NCBI GenBank assembly: GCA_948999435.1
Contig: CARJCM010000024.1
Coordinates: forward strand, 1 to 17,404
Reading direction: 5' to 3'
Length of the DNA: 17,404 nucleotides
From: an uncultured Bacilli bacterium
GTDB taxonomy: Bacteria; Bacillota_I; Bacilli_A; RF39; UBA660
In this document: one piece after another, positions 1-7,919 of the stretch
Layout: each line of letters begins with the position of its first letter
How positions within the stretch are numbered: position 1 is the stretch's first letter
The notes under the pieces: generated by a model
Told to the model about the DNA's origin: nothing
The model's input: only the letters and a program-made list of their open reading frames with translations
The model's database searches: none
Program-made: the position numbers and the translations under genes

Positions 1-27
1 TTTGATGTAGAATTAGAATATAATTAA
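1..27 (+). CDS. C-terminal tail of an upstream gene (partial)
   Basis: Reading frame 1 is open from the first base and gives FDVELEYN then TAA; the other two plus frames meet stops almost at once. A strong intrinsic terminator follows 25 bases later, which fits the end of a plus-strand gene. Only eight residues are visible, so the product cannot be named. Confidence 0.4.
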   Translation, partial: FDVELEYN

Positions 28-52
28 ATTGGTGCGGTTGAAATTTTAAATT

Positions 53-78
53 AAAGAAGAGTAAAAGCTCTTCTTTTT
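53..78 (+). terminator. Intrinsic terminator after the upstream gene
   Basis: A 9-bp perfect stem (53-61 with 68-76, AAAGAAGAG / CTCTTCTTT) closes a 6-base loop and runs straight into a T tract. It separates the preceding gene from the pduL unit. Confidence 0.8.
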
Positions 79-96
79 AAAAACTTTGATATATGA

Positions 97-102
97 TATA
101 AT
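97..102 (+). promoter_or_regulatory. Candidate -10 box for pduL
   Basis: A perfect TATAAT lies 33 bases before the pduL start and just downstream of the terminator. The expected -35 position (about 74-79) is only T-rich, so the promoter is plausible but not strong by sequence. A ribosome binding site, AAAGGAAG (121-128), follows at normal spacing before the ATG. Confidence 0.45.
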
Positions 103-134
103 AAAATTATCCTAAAAAAGAAAGGAAGAATAAA

Positions 135-710
135 ATGAAAGATAATAAGATATATGGAAAAATAGCTATTAGCAATAGGCATATTCATTTAACTAAAGAG
201 ATATATGAAAAGTTATTTGATGAGCCATTATCAATGAAAAAACCAATTAGTCAAATAGGGGAATTTGCAAGCAATCAAACTTTAACTATAAAAGGACCAA
301 AAGGAATGATAGAAAAAGTTCGAGTAATGGGACCACACAGAGATTATAATCAAGTAGAAGTATCAAAAAGTGATGCTTACATATTAGGGTTAGAACCACC
401 TGTCAGAGAAAGTGGAGATTTAGAAGATAGTGAGACTATAACATTAATCACTCCTAAAAACGAAATTACTTTAGAAAATGTTTGCATTCTCGCTGAAAGA
501 CATGTTCACATGAATGATAAAATGGCAGAAGAATTAGGTTTAAAAAATGATGATTTAGTAAAACTAATAATCAACAATGACAAAGGCGGTGAAATGGAAG
601 CTTTTGTCAAAATAAAATCTAATGGTTTTTTTGAAATCCACATAGATAGAGACGATGCCAATGCTTTTTTACTTAAGACTGGTGATGAAGTAGAAATAAG
701 AAAAATATAA
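135..710 (+). CDS. pduL: PduL-type phosphate acyltransferase (phosphotransacylase)
   Basis: PduL enzymes exchange coenzyme A and phosphate on short acyl groups (propionyl-CoA or acetyl-CoA to the acyl-phosphate), feeding acetate/propionate kinase for ATP or running in reverse. The 191-residue protein shows both halves of the family: an SNRHIHL motif near residue 13, VRVMGPHR (62-69), QVEVS (73-77), a second ERHVHM motif (121-126) and a final IHID (168-171). By homology the zinc ligands are H16, H18, E75, H123, H125 and H169; all are present. It lacks the N-terminal targeting extension of microcompartment-borne versions, and no shell-protein gene is visible, so it is probably a soluble housekeeping enzyme standing in for Pta. 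It starts an apparent two-gene unit with the downstream dus gene, 32 bases away. The start is supported by AAAGGAAG. Confidence 0.93.
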   Translation: MKDNKIYGKIAISNRHIHLTKEIYEKLFDEPLSMKKPISQIGEFASNQTLTIKGPKGMIEKVRVMGPHRDYNQVEVSKSDAYILGLEPPVRESGDLEDSETITLITPKNEITLENVCILAERHVHMNDKMAEELGLKNDDLVKLIINNDKGGEMEAFVKIKSNGFFEIHIDRDDANAFLLKTGDEVEIRKI

Positions 711-742
711 AAATTATTGAATAGCAAAGAATGTGATTTAAT

Positions 743-1726
743 ATGAAATGGAAAATTGGAAATGTTGAAATAGAAAATCAATTAGTTTTAGCGCCTATGG
801 CTGGAATATCAAATACTTCATATCGCAAAATCATCAAAAAAATGGGTGCAGGATTAATATACGCAGAAATGGTAAGTACAAATGCCATCACATATGGTAA
901 TGAAAAAACCTATAGTTTACTTAAAATGGACGAAAGTGAAAGACCAATAGTTCAACAAATTTTTGGTAGTGATATCAAAACTTTTGTAACTGCTGCCAAG
1001 CTTATTGAAAAGACTATGCATCCTGATATAATAGATATAAATATGGGTTGTCCAGTTCCTAAAGTAGCAGTTCGTGCTCAAGCGGGCAGTGCTTTATTAA
1101 AAAATCCTGAAAAAATAGGCGAAATAGTTGCATCTGTTGTAGAAAGTGTATCTGTTCCCATCACAGTAAAAATAAGAAGTGGATGGGATGAAAAAAGTAT
1201 AAATGCTGTAGAAGTTGCGAAGATTTGTGAAAAAAATGGTGCGAGTGCTATTGCTATTCATGCCAGGACTAGAAGTGAAGGCTATAGTGGTAAAGCTAAT
1301 TGGGATATAATAAAAGAAGTAAAAGAAAATGTTAATATACCTGTTATTGGCAATGGTGATATTACAAGTCCTAAGTTAGCGAAGAAAATGCTTGACGAAA
1401 CAGGGTGTGATGCTGTAATGATAGGGAGAGGAGCTCTAGGTAATCCCTGGATATTTAAAAGCTGTTTAGAATATTTAAAGAGTGGCAAAATAATTGCAGA
1501 ACCAAGTAACATTGAAAAAATAGAAATGATTAAAGAGCACTATAATTTATTAAAAGAAGATAAAAATGAACATATTGCTTTACTTGAAATAAGAACCCAT
1601 GCTTTATATTATTTAAAAGGAATGCCAGAATCTAAAATTTATAAAGAACGCATATGTAAAACTAAAAATAAAGAAGAACTATTTAATATTTTAAAAGAAT
1701 ATGAAGAGTATTTGCGTGCCAAATAA
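743..1726 (+). CDS. dus: tRNA-dihydrouridine synthase (DusB-like)
   Basis: This FMN-dependent enzyme reduces specific uridines in tRNA to dihydrouridine. The 327-residue TIM-barrel protein shows LAPMAG (16-21) for flavin binding, NMGCPVPK (100-107) with the catalytic Cys103, VKIRSGW (142-148), HARTR (173-177), GNGDI (203-207) and MIGRGALGNPW (226-236). The order and length match bacterial DusB. One segment after the catalytic cysteine reads VAVRAQAGSALL where relatives usually carry a Lys-Asn-Gly-Ala pattern; this may be a lineage variant. The ATG agrees with family N-termini although no good Shine-Dalgarno precedes it, which suggests it depends partly on translation of pduL just upstream. 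It faces murC with only 12 bases between the stop codons. Confidence 0.94.
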   Translation: MKWKIGNVEIENQLVLAPMAGISNTSYRKIIKKMGAGLIYAEMVSTNAITYGNEKTYSLLKMDESERPIVQQIFGSDIKTFVTAAKLIEKTMHPDIIDINMGCPVPKVAVRAQAGSALLKNPEKIGEIVASVVESVSVPITVKIRSGWDEKSINAVEVAKICEKNGASAIAIHARTRSEGYSGKANWDIIKEVKENVNIPVIGNGDITSPKLAKKMLDETGCDAVMIGRGALGNPWIFKSCLEYLKSGKIIAEPSNIEKIEMIKEHYNLLKEDKNEHIALLEIRTHALYYLKGMPESKIYKERICKTKNKEELFNILKEYEEYLRAK

Positions 1727-1727
1727 A

Positions 1728-1749
1728 AAGAAAAGAATTTACTTTTCTT
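1728..1749 (-). terminator. Hairpin at the convergent dus/murC ends, likely murC terminator
   Basis: An 8-bp stem (AAGAAAAG 1728-1735 with CTTTTCTT 1742-1749) with a 6-base loop overlaps the last codons of murC. On the minus strand it is followed by TTTATTT, so it probably ends murC transcription. On the plus strand no T tract follows, so it is a poor terminator for dus. Confidence 0.5.
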
Positions 1750-3115
1750 CTAGTAAGATATTAGCTACTTTATTAACAGGACCAGCTCCAATTGTAATAA
1801 CTAAATCATTTTCTTTAATATTATTTTTTAAATAAAGAGCAATATCTTGGAAATTAGGAATGTGTAAAACATTCTTATTTTTTTTACTAATTAAATTTAC
1901 CAAATCACTTTCTTTAACATTCCAAATATTTTCTTCTCGAGCAGGGTAAATATCACTTATAATAACATGATCAAATTTAGATAAAACATCAGCAAAATCT
2001 TCTAAGTGTTCGACAGTTCTACTATAAGTATGCGATTGAAAAACAGCCCACGTTTCATTATGTTTGATTCTTTTAGCGGAGTTATAAGTTGACCATATTT
2101 CGGTTGGATGATGTGCAAAATCATCAAATATATGAGCTTCATTATAAGTTCCTAAATATTCAAAACGTCTTCCAACACCAGTAAAATCTTTTAAAGTATT
2201 TTTTATAATATCAGAACTTATATTATAATTAAGACACATAGCAATTGTAGCAAGAGCATTTAAAACGTTATGTTTTCCGAATACTTTAAGATTAAAAGTA
2301 TCTAAATATTCATTATTAACATAGCAATCAAAAGAAGGGTAACCAAAATCAGATAAAGTAATATTTCTAGCTTGAACCATAGCATTTTTATTTTCAATAC
2401 CATAAGTAATAGTATTCTTTTTTAGATTTAATAATTCTTCTGTATTTTTATCGTCATTGTTAACTACTAAATAGCCAGTATCTGGAAGAAGTTCTGCATA
2501 TTTTTTAAAAGATTTTTTAACATTATCAAGTGAACCAAAATAATCCAAATGATCGTCATCAATATTTAAAATAACTTCACTAGTAGGATGAAAATGTAAA
2601 AAAGAATCTACATATTCACAAGCTTCCAAAATAAAATATTTTTTACCACCGATATAAAAGTTACCATTAATTTTTTTCAAAGAAGCCCCAATTTGAATAG
2701 TTGGATTAAGGCAAGCTTCTAAGAACACACTAGCAATCATACTAGTTGTTGTGCTTTTACCATGTGTTCCACTTATACAGATTAGATTATCATAGTCTTT
2801 AGTATATTCACCTAAAAACACTGCTCGTTCTACACATTCAATATTATGTTCTCTAGCAAAAGAAAGTTCTGGGTCATCATTTGCTATCGCTGATGAATAA
2901 ATAACCAAATCAATATTGTTAAGTAAATCTAAATTATGACCTATTGTAATATCTATGCCAAGTGATTTCAAATAATTAGTATGATTTGATTCTTGCATAT
3001 CACTTCCTGTAATATGTTTACCATCATGATGAAGTTGAGCAGCAATCGCATACATACTAGCACCACCAATACCCAATAAATGAATATTTTTATAATCTAT
3101 AATATTATTTTTCAT
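1739..3115 (-). CDS. murC: UDP-N-acetylmuramate--L-alanine ligase
   Basis: MurC adds L-alanine to UDP-MurNAc using ATP, the first peptide step of peptidoglycan synthesis in the cytoplasm. Motifs (numbered from the upstream in-frame GTG): the Rossmann-like HLLGIGG (15-21), GSD (40-42), P-loop GTHGKST (119-125), EACEYVDSF (167-175), NIDDDHLDYF (187-196), DDFAHHPTE (334-342), FQSHTYSRT (362-370) and IYPARE (392-397). The pattern is closest to clostridial MurC rather than the Mpl recycling ligase. I start it at ATG 3115 because the in-frame GTG at 3124 lies inside the Shine-Dalgarno AGAGGTG, which sits 6 bases from this ATG. That gives 458 residues. The P-loop has Ser in place of the usual first Thr, a conservative change. 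The gene shows the cell makes peptidoglycan, so it is not a true wall-less mycoplasma. Confidence 0.95.
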   Translation of the reverse strand: MKNNIIDYKNIHLLGIGGASMYAIAAQLHHDGKHITGSDMQESNHTNYLKSLGIDITIGHNLDLLNNIDLVIYSSAIANDDPELSFAREHNIECVERAVFLGEYTKDYDNLICISGTHGKSTTTSMIASVFLEACLNPTIQIGASLKKINGNFYIGGKKYFILEACEYVDSFLHFHPTSEVILNIDDDHLDYFGSLDNVKKSFKKYAELLPDTGYLVVNNDDKNTEELLNLKKNTITYGIENKNAMVQARNITLSDFGYPSFDCYVNNEYLDTFNLKVFGKHNVLNALATIAMCLNYNISSDIIKNTLKDFTGVGRRFEYLGTYNEAHIFDDFAHHPTEIWSTYNSAKRIKHNETWAVFQSHTYSRTVEHLEDFADVLSKFDHVIISDIYPAREENIWNVKESDLVNLISKKNKNVLHIPNFQDIALYLKNNIKENDLVITIGAGPVNKVANILLEEK

Positions 3116-3121
3116 AAAATA

Positions 3122-3128
3122 CACCTCT
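3122..3128 (-). promoter_or_regulatory. Ribosome binding site that sets the murC start
   Basis: Minus-strand AGAGGTG lies 6 bases before ATG 3115. The GTG within it (3124) is in frame but cannot be both the binding site and the start, so the shorter protein is preferred. Confidence 0.75.
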
Positions 3129-3140
3129 AAGCTTTACTAT

Positions 3141-3170
3141 ATTATATACTTAATAATCTCTATTAAGCAA
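3141..3170 (-). promoter_or_regulatory. Candidate murC promoter
   Basis: On the minus strand TTGCTT (3170-3165) and TATAAT (3146-3141) are separated by 18 bases, a good match to a sigma-A type promoter, ending about 25 bases before the murC start. Confidence 0.55.
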
Positions 3171-3210
3171 TAAAAATTAAATATTTTGTCTAGTTTTTTA
3201 CTATAAAGAA

Positions 3211-3219
3211 TGTTATAAT
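3211..3219 (+). promoter_or_regulatory. Extended -10 promoter of the first secretion-locus unit
   Basis: TGTTATAAT is a perfect TATAAT with the upstream TGN extension, about 54 bases before the first gene of the unit. The -35 region is not a clear match, as is usual for extended -10 promoters. The same nine bases occur before the second unit (8536-8544). Confidence 0.6.
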
Positions 3220-3262
3220 TACTATGACTAATTTTAAGTATATTTAAAATTACCTAGATGTT

Positions 3263-3267
3263 GGAGG
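3263..3267 (+). promoter_or_regulatory. Ribosome binding site that sets the start of the first pilin-like gene
   Basis: GGAGG lies 5 bases before ATG 3273. An in-frame ATG at 3258 is upstream of this site and has no good site of its own, so initiation at 3273 is favoured; the signal peptide then begins with MKR, as expected. Confidence 0.75.
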
Positions 3268-3272
3268 AATTT

Positions 3273-4613
3273 ATGAAAAGATTAATCTATATAGTTATAA
3301 CAACTATTTTATGTATTATTCCTATTAAAGTCGAAGCTAAAGAAGAATTAATGTATTGTGAATACAAGTGGACATATATAAATAGTGCTAAAACAGATTA
3401 TATCAGTTATAAAGTTACGTATTATGACGATAATACAGTTAAGCATGAATATATTCCAACAGATAGTCTTAATTACAAACAAGGCAGTAATAAACATAAT
3501 GGTGTAGGTATTTTTAATGCCAATAAAAGAGCAGGAGAAATGCGCTATTTAAAAGATAATTTTACTGCTACAGAAATGCAAAAATACTATAATAAAAAAA
3601 CTTGTCCTTATATTATTTATACAAGTGCTAATACTAGTTTAGCTGATCGTCAAATAACTCCAAGTGAAAGTTATGATACTAGTAATTATTCTAAAGAAGA
3701 TTATCGTGATGCTGTTGCTAGTTCTTATAGTTCTTCTCACTTTAAAAAAGAAGAAACTGAGACTCCAGGGACTTCAGGGAGTGCTATTTGTGTTTATGAT
3801 TCACCAAAAAATTATGCTAACAAGTTTAGTATTACATGTCAAGGAACAAATAATTGCAAAATTGATACAAGTCTAGATTTAACAATAGCTTCTGATGCTG
3901 CATCATTAACTATAGGTGATACTTGTCCTGAGAAGATATATATAACTATTCTTAATAATAAAACTATAACAAGTATTAATACAACAAGTGGCTCAGCATT
4001 ATATTTAAATAAAGATAAATCTACAGAAGGTAATAGTAGTTCTGGAGAAGATGAGCCTAATGAACCAACAAAGTCTGAACCTTATGAAACAGATAGTAGA
4101 TATATAGAAGCAAAAGCTAAAGCAGATAAATATTGTGCTCCTGCAGATACATCATCTGGATATGTGGATGATACTTTATGTTTTGAAGCAGAAAAAGAAA
4201 TGGAAAGAATAAAAGCATTATATACTAGTTCAGCTACTACTCCTCCGAGTTCAGAGTCAAATTTAGATTTAGAAAACTTTTGTCAAGGACCAGTCCAAGG
4301 AGTTTTTACGACTTTAGGATGGGTATTTTTTGTTATTAAAATTTTGATTCCTATTTTATTAATAGTTTTTGGTAGTATAGATGTCGGAAAAACAGTTGTA
4401 GCAAGTAAAGACGATGAAATAAAAAAATCAATAAAAACATTAGCTTTAAGAACTATCGCAGGTGTTATAATTTTCTTTGTGCCAACAATTTTAAATTTTG
4501 GAATAAAACTAATTGATAATAGTGAAGTATATAATGGAACTTTTCTAGATTGTACTAAATGTATGTTAGATCCAATTAATAATGTATGTAGTGGTTTAAG
4601 GAGTGAAGAATAA
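3273..4613 (+). CDS. Secreted Cys-rich protein with C-terminal VirB2-pilin-like membrane hairpin
   Basis: I do not recognise a named family over the whole length. From ATG 3273 the 446-residue protein has a signal peptide (1-22, cut after VEA) and an ectodomain with two modules that each open with a C-x-Y motif and close with C-P followed by an aromatic/Ile stretch (about Cys29-Cys111 and Cys173-Cys218). A Ser/Thr/Pro/Glu-rich linker and a Lys/Ala-rich helical part with two Cys follow. The C-terminus has two membrane helices (about 345-367 and 395-414) joined by a charged loop VASKDDEIKK, then a short Cys-rich tail. Two helices around a short basic loop is the topology of TrbC/VirB2 pilins, but a large ectodomain in front is unusual. 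It is the first gene of a secretion-locus unit and overlaps the next gene (TAATG). Role inferred: pilus subunit, adhesin or surface-exposed channel part. Confidence 0.72.
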   Translation: MKRLIYIVITTILCIIPIKVEAKEELMYCEYKWTYINSAKTDYISYKVTYYDDNTVKHEYIPTDSLNYKQGSNKHNGVGIFNANKRAGEMRYLKDNFTATEMQKYYNKKTCPYIIYTSANTSLADRQITPSESYDTSNYSKEDYRDAVASSYSSSHFKKEETETPGTSGSAICVYDSPKNYANKFSITCQGTNNCKIDTSLDLTIASDAASLTIGDTCPEKIYITILNNKTITSINTTSGSALYLNKDKSTEGNSSSGEDEPNEPTKSEPYETDSRYIEAKAKADKYCAPADTSSGYVDDTLCFEAEKEMERIKALYTSSATTPPSSESNLDLENFCQGPVQGVFTTLGWVFFVIKILIPILLIVFGSIDVGKTVVASKDDEIKKSIKTLALRTIAGVIIFFVPTILNFGIKLIDNSEVYNGTFLDCTKCMLDPINNVCSGLRSEE

Positions 4614-5788
4614 TGAAAAAGAATATTATTACTTTTATTATCATACTTATTACCTTTATACCAATAAATATTTTTGCAGAAGAATATAAACTAGATATTA
4701 ATGGCAATTATAGTGTAAAAGAAGCATTTTGTACTTATGAATATAATATATCAGGTCTTGATTACAAATTTAAGATTGAACTAAAAGATGAAAAAATAAA
4801 TAATGTTGATTCAAACATGGGAAAATATAAAGAAACTGTTTATTTAAATACTCTTAAATATAGTGATTTTTTTGAAAATAAACAATTTACTTGTCCTAAA
4901 ACTGTTGATGTAAATTATTTAGCAATGCCATCTCAAGGCCTAAGACAAGGATATCACCTAGAAGTTGCTTGTGATGAAGAGACTTTAGGAAGACAATGTA
5001 ATCGCGCTAATTTAATAGTAACCGAAACAGGGATAAGATATAATCCTAAAGGAGAAAATGATGGGGACACAATTCCAAAAACTGAACAATTAGCATGTGC
5101 ATATCAAAAAACAACAACGAATTCTATTAGTGCTCAGTTAGCTGCTCCTACTCATCTTGATTACAAGAAATATACTGACAATACACATACTATTATAGAT
5201 AGAGATAATAATGAATATAATATTTCATCTGGAAGTATAACTGATTGTCCAAGTGATTTATATATAACTTTAGAATTTCAGAATAAAAAGATTGATGGAA
5301 TAAGTATTGTTGATTCATGCAACGACTCAACAAACACCAAATGTGTCGTTTATCGTCGAGTTGACTTGACTAATAATCCGGACTCAACATTAGGTGCAGA
5401 TGGAAATAGTGGCCAACATGTTGATAAAGTTGATCCAGATACTATACCAAAAATAGACATGGATTTGCCGATAGACTTTGATATAAATAAGGGGTGTGAA
5501 AGTTACTTGGGAAATCCTAAAGATAATGTTAATAAGCCACCAGCTTATTATTTACAGTTTTCATTTAATTTAATGAAATATATAGCTATTATATTATTGT
5601 TAGTATTAACAGTTATGGAATATGCTAAAGCGGTAGCATCAAGTAATCAAGATGCAATCAAAAAGGCGACAATTAACACTGTCAAAAGGATAATTCTAGC
5701 AGCAGTAATATTTATGCTACCTATGTTAATAGAATTTTTATTTAAGGTGCTAGGAATTTATAGTTCAACAACATGTGGAATAAAATAG
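4613..5788 (+). CDS. Second secreted Cys-rich protein with pilin-like membrane hairpin (paralogue)
   Basis: The 391-residue protein repeats the architecture of the preceding gene product. It has a signal peptide (1-22, IFA before the cut), two C-x-Y ... C-P modules (about Cys40-Cys94 and Cys162-Cys212), a Pro/Asp-rich linker, and two C-terminal membrane helices (about 320-336 and 359-379) joined by a loop VASSNQDAIKK. That loop closely resembles VASKDDEIKK in the first protein. A final Cys (388) is three residues from the end. Start: ATG 4613 overlaps the previous stop (TAATG) and has AAGGAG 9 bases upstream, which implies coupled, roughly equal synthesis. The pairing suggests the two proteins form a heteromeric surface structure. 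The VirB2/TrbC-like reading rests on topology and context, not on a strong motif. Confidence 0.72.
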   Translation: MKKNIITFIIILITFIPINIFAEEYKLDINGNYSVKEAFCTYEYNISGLDYKFKIELKDEKINNVDSNMGKYKETVYLNTLKYSDFFENKQFTCPKTVDVNYLAMPSQGLRQGYHLEVACDEETLGRQCNRANLIVTETGIRYNPKGENDGDTIPKTEQLACAYQKTTTNSISAQLAAPTHLDYKKYTDNTHTIIDRDNNEYNISSGSITDCPSDLYITLEFQNKKIDGISIVDSCNDSTNTKCVVYRRVDLTNNPDSTLGADGNSGQHVDKVDPDTIPKIDMDLPIDFDINKGCESYLGNPKDNVNKPPAYYLQFSFNLMKYIAIILLLVLTVMEYAKAVASSNQDAIKKATINTVKRIILAAVIFMLPMLIEFLFKVLGIYSSTTCGIK

Positions 5789-5804
5789 AAGGGAGTGAAT
5801 ACTA

Positions 5805-7919
5805 ATGTTTTTAGGTGTTTGGTGGAACCCATTTACATGGGGGCAAGATATTTTAGATGGAATAGTTTCATTCTTTTATGGAATTTTATTATCTTTAGAC
5901 TGTATTATTTATTCTTTTGTTAGTTATGTTTATCAGATATTCTTAGTTTTAGCTCAAGGTGGAAAAATAATAGATGATAAGTTTGTTGTTGATTTAGTTA
6001 ATAGAATATATATAATAATAGGCGTTGTAATGCTTTTCTTAATAGCCTATTCACTTTTAAAATCCATGGTTAATCCAGATGAAGCAATAAAAGGAAAACA
6101 ATCTCCAGTTAACATTATTAAGGATGTTATAATATCAGTAGCATTAATCGCTTTGCTACCAACAATATTTGGATTTGCTTTTGAGTTTCAAAATTCATTA
6201 TTAATTAATAATACCATTGGAAAAATAATAGTAGGTGCTGCAGGTAATGGTACATCTGACCCCGCTGATACTATCAGGGCTGGTGGCTATATCATGGCTG
6301 AAGGCGTCTTTAAAGCTTTTTTGCATGCTAATCCAGATTATTGTGATAACAAAGCAGAAGAAAGTAATGGTGTTTCTGAATCAGGTAAGCCTTGTAAAGT
6401 AATAACAGTAGACAACAAAGGCACAACCTTTGGAGATTTATGGGACGAAGCAAGAGATGCCACAACATTTTGGGCTTTAGCTAGAGTAGGCCCTAAAATC
6501 GTAAGTGGAGAAGTAAATTACTATTTCCTTATTGCCCCTGCCGCAGGTATATTCGTATTATTTGTTTTATTGCAATATTGTTTAGATATGGCACTTAGAT
6601 TAGTTAAGTTAGCTGTTTATGAAGTTATAGCACCTATTCCAATTTTTGCGCGAATTATGCCAAATGAGCAAGCCAAAAAAGTATTTAGCAACTGGTTAAA
6701 AGCTACAATTTCAACATTCACAGAAGTATTTATTAGAATAGCGATTTTATATTTTGCTGTATTTTTAATAAGTACAGTTACATCAAGTCTTGATGATATT
6801 TTTGGTACAGTATTTAGTGGTACTGCTAGAATTGATATATTATTAATAGCGCAAGCATTAATAATTATAGGTATTATTATGTTTGTAAAACAAGCACCAG
6901 AAATATTAAAAGAAATAACAGGGTTAGATGCTGGAAAATATGGTAAGTCACTAATGAAAGGTATAGGAATGATGACTGCAACACTTGGTGGTGGAGCAAC
7001 AGCGATGATTAGAACAGCAGCTAATGATAAAGATAATCATGGCTTTAAAAAAGGATTCAATGCTTTTAAAGCAGGAATGGGAGCTGGAGCTAGAGGTTTA
7101 TGGCATGGAAATAAAGTTGAAAAGTTTGGTGATATGCCTAAAGCAGCAGGAAAAGCAGCATCTAATACTTTAGCTCATCGTGCTAAAGTTCAAGCTGCTG
7201 GTGGAAATAAAGCTTATTATAAACAATGGAAAGAAGATAAAAAGAAAGATATTAAAGACTGGGCAACTGGAAGCTTCGAAGCACAACAAGAATTATTGGA
7301 TAAAGTAAATGCTTTTATGAACGATGCAAAACAAGTAAAAACCTCAACAGAAGGATTTATTAGAGACAAAAAATATATGTTTCAATATGGTAAAACTGGT
7401 GATTTTGTTGCTAGTGGTACTAAAAGAATAAATATTAATGCCAATATGACTTTAGATGAAATGGAAGGGCAAATTCAACGATTACTAAATACTGGAGATG
7501 AAGATGATGCTTCTATGGCAAAACAATTAGAAAGTAAATTAAATAAACAAATAAAAGTAATAGGACAACAATTAGTAGGGGCCTCTGTAGACGCTATGGA
7601 TTCAACTTCTGCACATACAATTAGAGATAATTTTAATACTACATATATGGCAGCAGGAAAAACGTTACAAGATGATGCAAAAACAACAATAAATAAAGTT
7701 AATCTTGATTACAAAACAGTTCAAGATAGATTTGCAGATAACAAAGATTTAGAAGCAGTTCTTGAATTTAAAAAGCCAGCGACACCTGGTGGTGCTCCTA
7801 CAACCTTACAAACAGATAACGTAAGTGATTTAGCAGACCAATTAGAAATTCAATCTGATAAAATACAACGAAGTATTAAATTTGAACAAGAACGAAGAAA
7901 GGCTAAAGAGAAGAAATAA
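5805..7919 (+). CDS. VirB6/TrbL-like polytopic membrane protein with long soluble tail
   Basis: The 704-residue protein has about six membrane segments: 20-50 (long or double), 66-86, 105-127, 240-262, 300-324 and 346-362. A segment reading KLAVYEVIAPIPIFARIMP (268-286) is typical of VirB6/TrbL inner-membrane channel proteins of type IV secretion and conjugation systems. The loop 128-238 carries Cys180 and Cys197, which could form a disulfide outside the cell. From about residue 405 the protein is hydrophilic, charged and mostly helical to the end, a 300-residue domain that most VirB6 proteins lack. Start: GGGAG lies upstream of ATG 5805. The gene is 16 bases after the second pilin-like gene and overlaps the next one by TAATG. 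In the family, such proteins form the membrane channel that contacts the VirB4 ATPase and pilin. Confidence 0.8.
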   Translation: MFLGVWWNPFTWGQDILDGIVSFFYGILLSLDCIIYSFVSYVYQIFLVLAQGGKIIDDKFVVDLVNRIYIIIGVVMLFLIAYSLLKSMVNPDEAIKGKQSPVNIIKDVIISVALIALLPTIFGFAFEFQNSLLINNTIGKIIVGAAGNGTSDPADTIRAGGYIMAEGVFKAFLHANPDYCDNKAEESNGVSESGKPCKVITVDNKGTTFGDLWDEARDATTFWALARVGPKIVSGEVNYYFLIAPAAGIFVLFVLLQYCLDMALRLVKLAVYEVIAPIPIFARIMPNEQAKKVFSNWLKATISTFTEVFIRIAILYFAVFLISTVTSSLDDIFGTVFSGTARIDILLIAQALIIIGIIMFVKQAPEILKEITGLDAGKYGKSLMKGIGMMTATLGGGATAMIRTAANDKDNHGFKKGFNAFKAGMGAGARGLWHGNKVEKFGDMPKAAGKAASNTLAHRAKVQAAGGNKAYYKQWKEDKKKDIKDWATGSFEAQQELLDKVNAFMNDAKQVKTSTEGFIRDKKYMFQYGKTGDFVASGTKRININANMTLDEMEGQIQRLLNTGDEDDASMAKQLESKLNKQIKVIGQQLVGASVDAMDSTSAHTIRDNFNTTYMAAGKTLQDDAKTTINKVNLDYKTVQDRFADNKDLEAVLEFKKPATPGGAPTTLQTDNVSDLADQLEIQSDKIQRSIKFEQERRKAKEKK

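Noticed and set aside
1739..3115. Murein peptide ligase Mpl instead of MurC
   Set aside because: N-terminal GIGG pattern, EACEYVDSF and NIDDDHLDYF segments agree better with clostridial MurC.
3664..3876. Small hydrophobic plus-strand ORF inside the first pilin-like gene
   Set aside because: Different frame within a well-supported coding region, with no ribosome binding site.
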